Shown piece by piece: positions 60,420-64,000 of a stretch of 64,000 bases of DNA. The stretch lies in assembly GCF_001457035.1 (NCBI RefSeq), contig NZ_KQ758619.1, forward strand, positions 186,001 through 250,000. Direction: 5' to 3'. The stretch is from Fictibacillus enclensis. GTDB taxonomy: Bacteria; Bacillota; Bacilli; Bacillales; Fictibacillaceae. Position 1 is the stretch's first letter, and the number at the start of each line of letters is the position of its first letter. The notes under the pieces are model-generated. The model was not told the origin of the DNA. It searched no databases and worked only from the letters and a program-made list of their open reading frames with translations. A program made the translations under genes and the position numbers.

Positions 60420-61622
60420 TTACTGTATGGAGAAAAGCTCAGAAAGCAGGAGGGAAACCGCGCCAATAGCGGTGGCTTTATTTCCGAGCCCTGAGAGCCG
60501 GATATCGGTTTGCTTTGCCCGTTCTGTCAACGCCATCTTTGCAATGGTTTCTTTTACCGCGTCCAATAGAATTTCACCGGCATTGGCTACACCTCCGCCA
60601 ATAATAATCCGTTCGGGATTTAGCAGGTGGATCAGGTTGATTAAGCCGATGCCGAGGTAAATCCCTGCAGAGTGCAAAATGTCCCTGCTCAGTTGATCTC
60701 CCTCCATAGCAGCTTTGTGAATCAGGCGGCCGCTGATATTTTCCAGATTTCCACCCGATAGTTCAGTTAACCGGCTTTCTTTTCCGATGGCCACTTCTTT
60801 TTTGGCTTTTTCGGCAATCGCGGGGCCTGCAGCCAGCGTCTGCAAACAGCCATAATTTCCGCAGCTGCACTGTTTTCCGCCAATATCAATTGTCATGTGA
60901 CCAATTTCTCCAGCAATAAAATGTTCCCCGTGAAACAATTGTCCATTTATGACGATTCCTGCCCCGATTCCGCTGCCGACATTTACGGCAACTACACTGG
61001 CTGCGCCGCTTCCGCTGCCGAACCAAACTTCACCCAGAGCAATCGCTTTTGCATCATTTTCCACCTTTACAGGAAGGTTAAAGGTGGTTTCCAGTTCCTC
61101 TTTTATAGGAATATTTCTTAAATCAAGATTCGGGGCATAGAGCGATATTCCCCGGTCGACATCGACAACACCGTGCATGGCCACACCAATGCCGATGATT
61201 TTATCTTCTTCCTCTTTGTACTGATCCAAAAGCCCCTGTATTTCTGATTTCATCATTTTTAATAACTCATCTGCCGTAACAGGTAACGAAAGGGCTTTTT
61301 CACTAAAATGGTGGACGCCGCCATTTAAATCAGTCAGTATGGTTTTAATATCTTTTGGCCCGGCGTCGAGCCCAATGACATAAAAGCTTTTTTCATTAAT
61401 GACCAGCATGGTCGGCTTCCGGCCGCCCTGTGACTCTCCCTGAATGCTTTCCTTTATAAGACCCGAATCGATCAGTTCTTTTACAATAGAACTGACAGTT
61501 GGGGGCGTCAGCTTTGTATCCTTGGCAATCTGCGCCCGGGAGATCGGGCCCTCCAAACGGATTCGATTTAAAATAATACTTCGATTCAACGATTTCATGA
61601 ATTGAAACGTACCACGTTGCAT
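60420..61622 (-). CDS. ROK family transcriptional regulator
   Basis: 400 residues. An N-terminal winged HTH (SRAQIAKDTKLTPPTVSSIV near 27-46) is followed by a ROK sugar-kinase fold: FYVIGLDAGPKDIKTILTDL near 80, the NVGSGIGAGIVINGQLFHG block near 215-233, and the zinc motif CSCGNYGCLQ near 253-262. Such XylR/NagC-type proteins bind a sugar and usually repress sugar genes. Its start region carries a GTTAA-N9-TTAAC site that recurs before galT, so it may control galactose genes. Located between the ZorAB-like operon and the VOC gene. Confidence 0.9.
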   Translation of the reverse strand: MQRGTFQFMKSLNRSIILNRIRLEGPISRAQIAKDTKLTPPTVSSIVKELIDSGLIKESIQGESQGGRKPTMLVINEKSFYVIGLDAGPKDIKTILTDLNGGVHHFSEKALSLPVTADELLKMMKSEIQGLLDQYKEEEDKIIGIGVAMHGVVDVDRGISLYAPNLDLRNIPIKEELETTFNLPVKVENDAKAIALGEVWFGSGSGAASVVAVNVGSGIGAGIVINGQLFHGEHFIAGEIGHMTIDIGGKQCSCGNYGCLQTLAAGPAIAEKAKKEVAIGKESRLTELSGGNLENISGRLIHKAAMEGDQLSRDILHSAGIYLGIGLINLIHLLNPERIIIGGGVANAGEILLDAVKETIAKMALTERAKQTDIRLSGLGNKATAIGAVSLLLSELFSIQ

Positions 61623-61638
61623 GGCTATGACACCTCAA

Positions 61639-61657
61639 GTTAATTTAATTAATTAAC
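61639..61657. promoter_or_regulatory. Candidate operator at the ROK gene
   Basis: GTTAA-N9-TTAAC, an AT-rich palindrome 17 bases before the ROK start. It has the same half-site spacing as the sequence at 62227-62245 before galT. Confidence 0.4.
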
Positions 61658-61736
61658 ATATAGTATACCTTCTTTTTATCATTATGGATAGAAAGAGATG
61701 GGTTTGATAAAATTTACTTAACAGATCATTCAATGA

Positions 61737-62138
<402 letters not shown>

Positions 62139-62168
62139 AAAAACCGGGAAGCTCTCCCGGTTTTTTAT
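62139..62168 (+). terminator. Terminator after the VOC gene
   Basis: AAAAAACCGGGA and TCCCGGTTTTTT form a long perfect stem over AGCTC. Confidence 0.9.
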
Positions 62169-62226
62169 TGTAAAAATGGTGTCTCTGGGTATGCAAACCT
62201 TTTCACTTGTGGTAATCTGGTATCAA

Positions 62227-62245
62227 CTTAATAATTTAATTTAAC
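62227..62245. promoter_or_regulatory. Candidate operator before galT
   Basis: CTTAA-N9-TTAAC, the same half-sites and spacing as at the ROK gene (one end base differs), 65 bases before galT. Confidence 0.35.
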
Positions 62246-62309
62246 AAAGTTCGATAGACGTGTGATGTTTTTTACAACACTTAATAAATACACTCTAGGA
62301 GGAAATACA

Positions 62310-63290
62310 ATGGCTGAGTTACGTTATAATCCTTTATTAAAGGACTGGACGATGGTAGCGGCAAGCCGGCAGAACCGCCCGCACATGCCGAAGGACTTTT
62401 GTCCGTTTTGCCCGGGTTCCGGAAAAGTTCCTGATCACTATGATGTTCATTTATATCATAATGACTTCCCTGTGCTGTCACCGAATCCACCGCAGCCGGA
62501 TGCAGTTGGTGGAAGCCTGTATCAAACAAGAGAAGCGCATGGGAAATGTGAAGTGGTTCTGTATTCACCCGGCCACTACGATACCATCCCGGATCTTTCA
62601 CGGGAGCATATGAAGAAGCTGATGGACCTGTGGACGGATACGTTCGTACAGCTGGAGCAAGATCCTAACCACGAATATGTCATGATTTTTGAAAACCGGG
62701 GAGAGGAAGTCGGAGTAACAATGCCTCATCCACATGGTCAGGTGTATGCTTATCCATTTGTCCCGTTAAAAGTAAAAACAGAACTCAATGCCTGCAAAGA
62801 GTATTTCGAAGAGAACAACCGCAACATGTTTGACGATATGATAGCAGAGGAAAAAAGGTTTGGTGAGCGGGTGATATTGGAAACCGAGCATTTTATCGCG
62901 TTCATTCCGTTTTTTACAGACTATCCCTATGGCGCCTATATTGTCAGCAAAGATGAAAAAACAGCCATCACCGAGTTTTCCGAAGAGGAAAAAAAGGAAC
63001 TTGGCGATATGCTTCAGGAACTCGTTGGCGGCATGGATTTGATTTACGATAAACTATTTCCGTATATGATGGTCATGCACCAGCGGCCTTCAAACAGAAA
63101 GGATGACTATAACGATTTTTACCGGTTCCACATTGAATTTTATCCTCCGCTTCGTGCAAGTGATAAAATAAAATACAATTCTTCCTCTGAAACCGGTGGA
63201 TGGGCAGCGGCCAATCCGACAAAAGTAGAAGACAACGCAGAAATTTTGCGGAACTGCATACAGCGATATCATGAAAAGAGGGGGAAATAA
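62310..63290 (+). CDS. galT: Galactose-1-phosphate uridylyltransferase
   Basis: 326 residues of the class I (HIT-superfamily) GalT. Swaps UMP between UDP-glucose and galactose 1-phosphate in the Leloir pathway. CPFCPGS near residue 31 is the first zinc motif, and [13 protein letters not shown] near 148-160 carries the nucleophilic His. Interesting for a Bacillus, since B. subtilis uses the unrelated class II GalT. ATG at 62310 behind CTAGGAGG; an in-frame codon 16 residues earlier lacks a site. Precedes galK by 2 bases. Confidence 0.93.
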   Translation: MAELRYNPLLKDWTMVAASRQNRPHMPKDFCPFCPGSGKVPDHYDVHLYHNDFPVLSPNPPQPDAVGGSLYQTREAHGKCEVVLYSPGHYDTIPDLSREHMKKLMDLWTDTFVQLEQDPNHEYVMIFENRGEEVGVTMPHPHGQVYAYPFVPLKVKTELNACKEYFEENNRNMFDDMIAEEKRFGERVILETEHFIAFIPFFTDYPYGAYIVSKDEKTAITEFSEEEKKELGDMLQELVGGMDLIYDKLFPYMMVMHQRPSNRKDDYNDFYRFHIEFYPPLRASDKIKYNSSSETGGWAAANPTKVEDNAEILRNCIQRYHEKRGK

Positions 63291-63292
63291 GA

Positions 63293-64000
63293 ATGGAGCA
63301 ACAGCTCGCAGAACAATTTCTAAACTATTTTCCGGGAAATACCGACGAGGTTCGACTTTTCTTTGCGCCAGGAAGGGTCAATTTGATTGGGGAGCACACG
63401 GATTACAATGGCGGCTATGTTTTTCCTGCGGCACTGTCGATCGGCACGTATATGGCCGTACGCAAGAGACAAGATGGGATTTACCGTTTGAAGAGTGGAA
63501 ATTTTCCGCAGGAAGTAACTGTGGATGCCAATCAGCCTATCGTTTTTTACGATGCTGATGACTGGGCTAATTATCCAAAGGGCATTCTTTTACAGCTGCA
63601 GAAAAGCGGAATCTCTCTTTCTGGAGCAGATGTGTTATACCATGGCAATATTCCGAATGGTGCAGGTCTTTCTTCTTCCGCATCCATCGGAATGGTCAGT
63701 GCGTTTGCTTTTTCAGCGGTTGAAAACAGTGAAATCGATATGCTGGAGCTTGCCAAGCTGTGTCAGCGCATGGAAAATGAATTTATTGGGGTAAACAGCG
63801 GAATTATGGACCAGTTTGCTGTCGGCTTCGGCAAAAGGAATGAAGCTGTATTTCTCAATTGCCAAACCTATGAATTTGAGATGATTCCACTTGAAACAGA
63901 AGGTTACAAGCTTGTGATTACCAACACCAATAAACGCAGGGGGCTGGCCGATTCCAAGTATAATGAGCGAAGAAGCCAATGCGAGCAGGGGCTCCAAATC
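63293..64000 (+). CDS. galK: Galactokinase, truncated by the window end
   Basis: The first 236 residues of a GHMP kinase that makes galactose 1-phosphate. The galactokinase signature [20 protein letters not shown] is near residues 24-43. The ATP-binding glycine/serine loop is [20 protein letters not shown] near 119-138, and the catalytic Asp lies in [17 protein letters not shown] near 167-183. The ATG at 63293 follows AGAGGGGGAA and the galT stop. The frame is open to base 64000, so about 150 residues lie outside. Confidence 0.93.
   Translation, partial: MEQQLAEQFLNYFPGNTDEVRLFFAPGRVNLIGEHTDYNGGYVFPAALSIGTYMAVRKRQDGIYRLKSGNFPQEVTVDANQPIVFYDADDWANYPKGILLQLQKSGISLSGADVLYHGNIPNGAGLSSSASIGMVSAFAFSAVENSEIDMLELAKLCQRMENEFIGVNSGIMDQFAVGFGKRNEAVFLNCQTYEFEMIPLETEGYKLVITNTNKRRGLADSKYNERRSQCEQGLQI

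Overview
The window reads as about 64 kb of chromosome from a low-to-moderate GC, motile, endospore-forming Firmicute of the Bacillaceae. Gene order follows the Bacillus ywl-glyA-upp-atp-ywm-murA-spoIID-spoIIQ-spoIIID-mbl-flhOP-fabZ backbone. Spore genes (spoIID, spoIIQ, spoIIID), hook/rod-type flagellar genes (flhO, flhP), strong Shine-Dalgarno sequences and frequent GTG/TTG starts support this. The genus cannot be fixed from sequence alone. No rRNA, tRNA, CRISPR array, prophage or insertion-sequence transposase was seen.

Layout. 1-3.6 kb: a truncated PAS sensor gene, then mntP, ywlE, rpiB and ywlG. 3.7-7.4 kb: an RpiR-type regulator divergent from gnd and gntK (gluconate / 6-phosphogluconate use). 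7.4-8.8 kb: glyA behind a PurR-type double box. 8.9-14.6 kb: an ascorbate-type PTS operon (PRD regulator with EIIA domain, EIIB, EIIC) with a split transketolase. 14.7-16.8 kb: bdbD-bdbC thiol oxidation pair and upp. 17-25.2 kb: a lipoprotein gene and the F1Fo ATP synthase operon atpZIBEFHAGDC, with a structured repeat pair inserted between atpA and atpG. 25.2-30.3 kb: the glycerol regulon glpP, glpF, glpK, glpD, with attenuator leaders before glpF and glpD. 30.4-31.7 kb: a secreted NlpC/P60-like protein whose catalytic residues appear replaced, and a DUF1722 protein. 31.8-42.2 kb: an 11-gene complex I operon nuoABCDHIJKLMN without nuoEFG. 42.4-53.6 kb: ywzB, ywmB, murA, an M4 protease, spoIID, spoIIQ, a repeat cluster, spoIIID, mbl, flhO, flhP and an EpuA-like gene. 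53.7-57.7 kb: fabZ, two small genes, a sortase substrate with its class D sortase, and a GNAT acetyltransferase. 57.7-60.4 kb: a MotA/MotB-like pair resembling ZorA/ZorB plus a small gene. 60.4-64 kb: a ROK repressor, a VOC protein, galT and the start of galK.

How the genes work together. Much of the window is carbon entry (gluconate, an ascorbate-like sugar acid, glycerol, galactose) feeding the pentose phosphate pathway and glycolysis (gnd, rpiB, transketolase), and respiratory energy (GlpD, complex I core, ATP synthase). The regulation readable from sequence is varied: paired operators at gnd, PurBoxes at glyA, cre-like sites at the PTS and glpF promoters, antitermination leaders in the glp genes, and a sigma-F promoter at spoIIQ.

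The observations most worth follow-up are: an internal Shine-Dalgarno plus GTG that would release a free EIIA from the PTS regulator gene; a repeat family whose hairpin arms co-vary between copies and which sits inside the atp operon; a ZorAB-like ion-driven motor pair without ZorC/D/E; an NlpC/P60 protein lacking the catalytic triad; and a dedicated LPKTD substrate / class D sortase pair.
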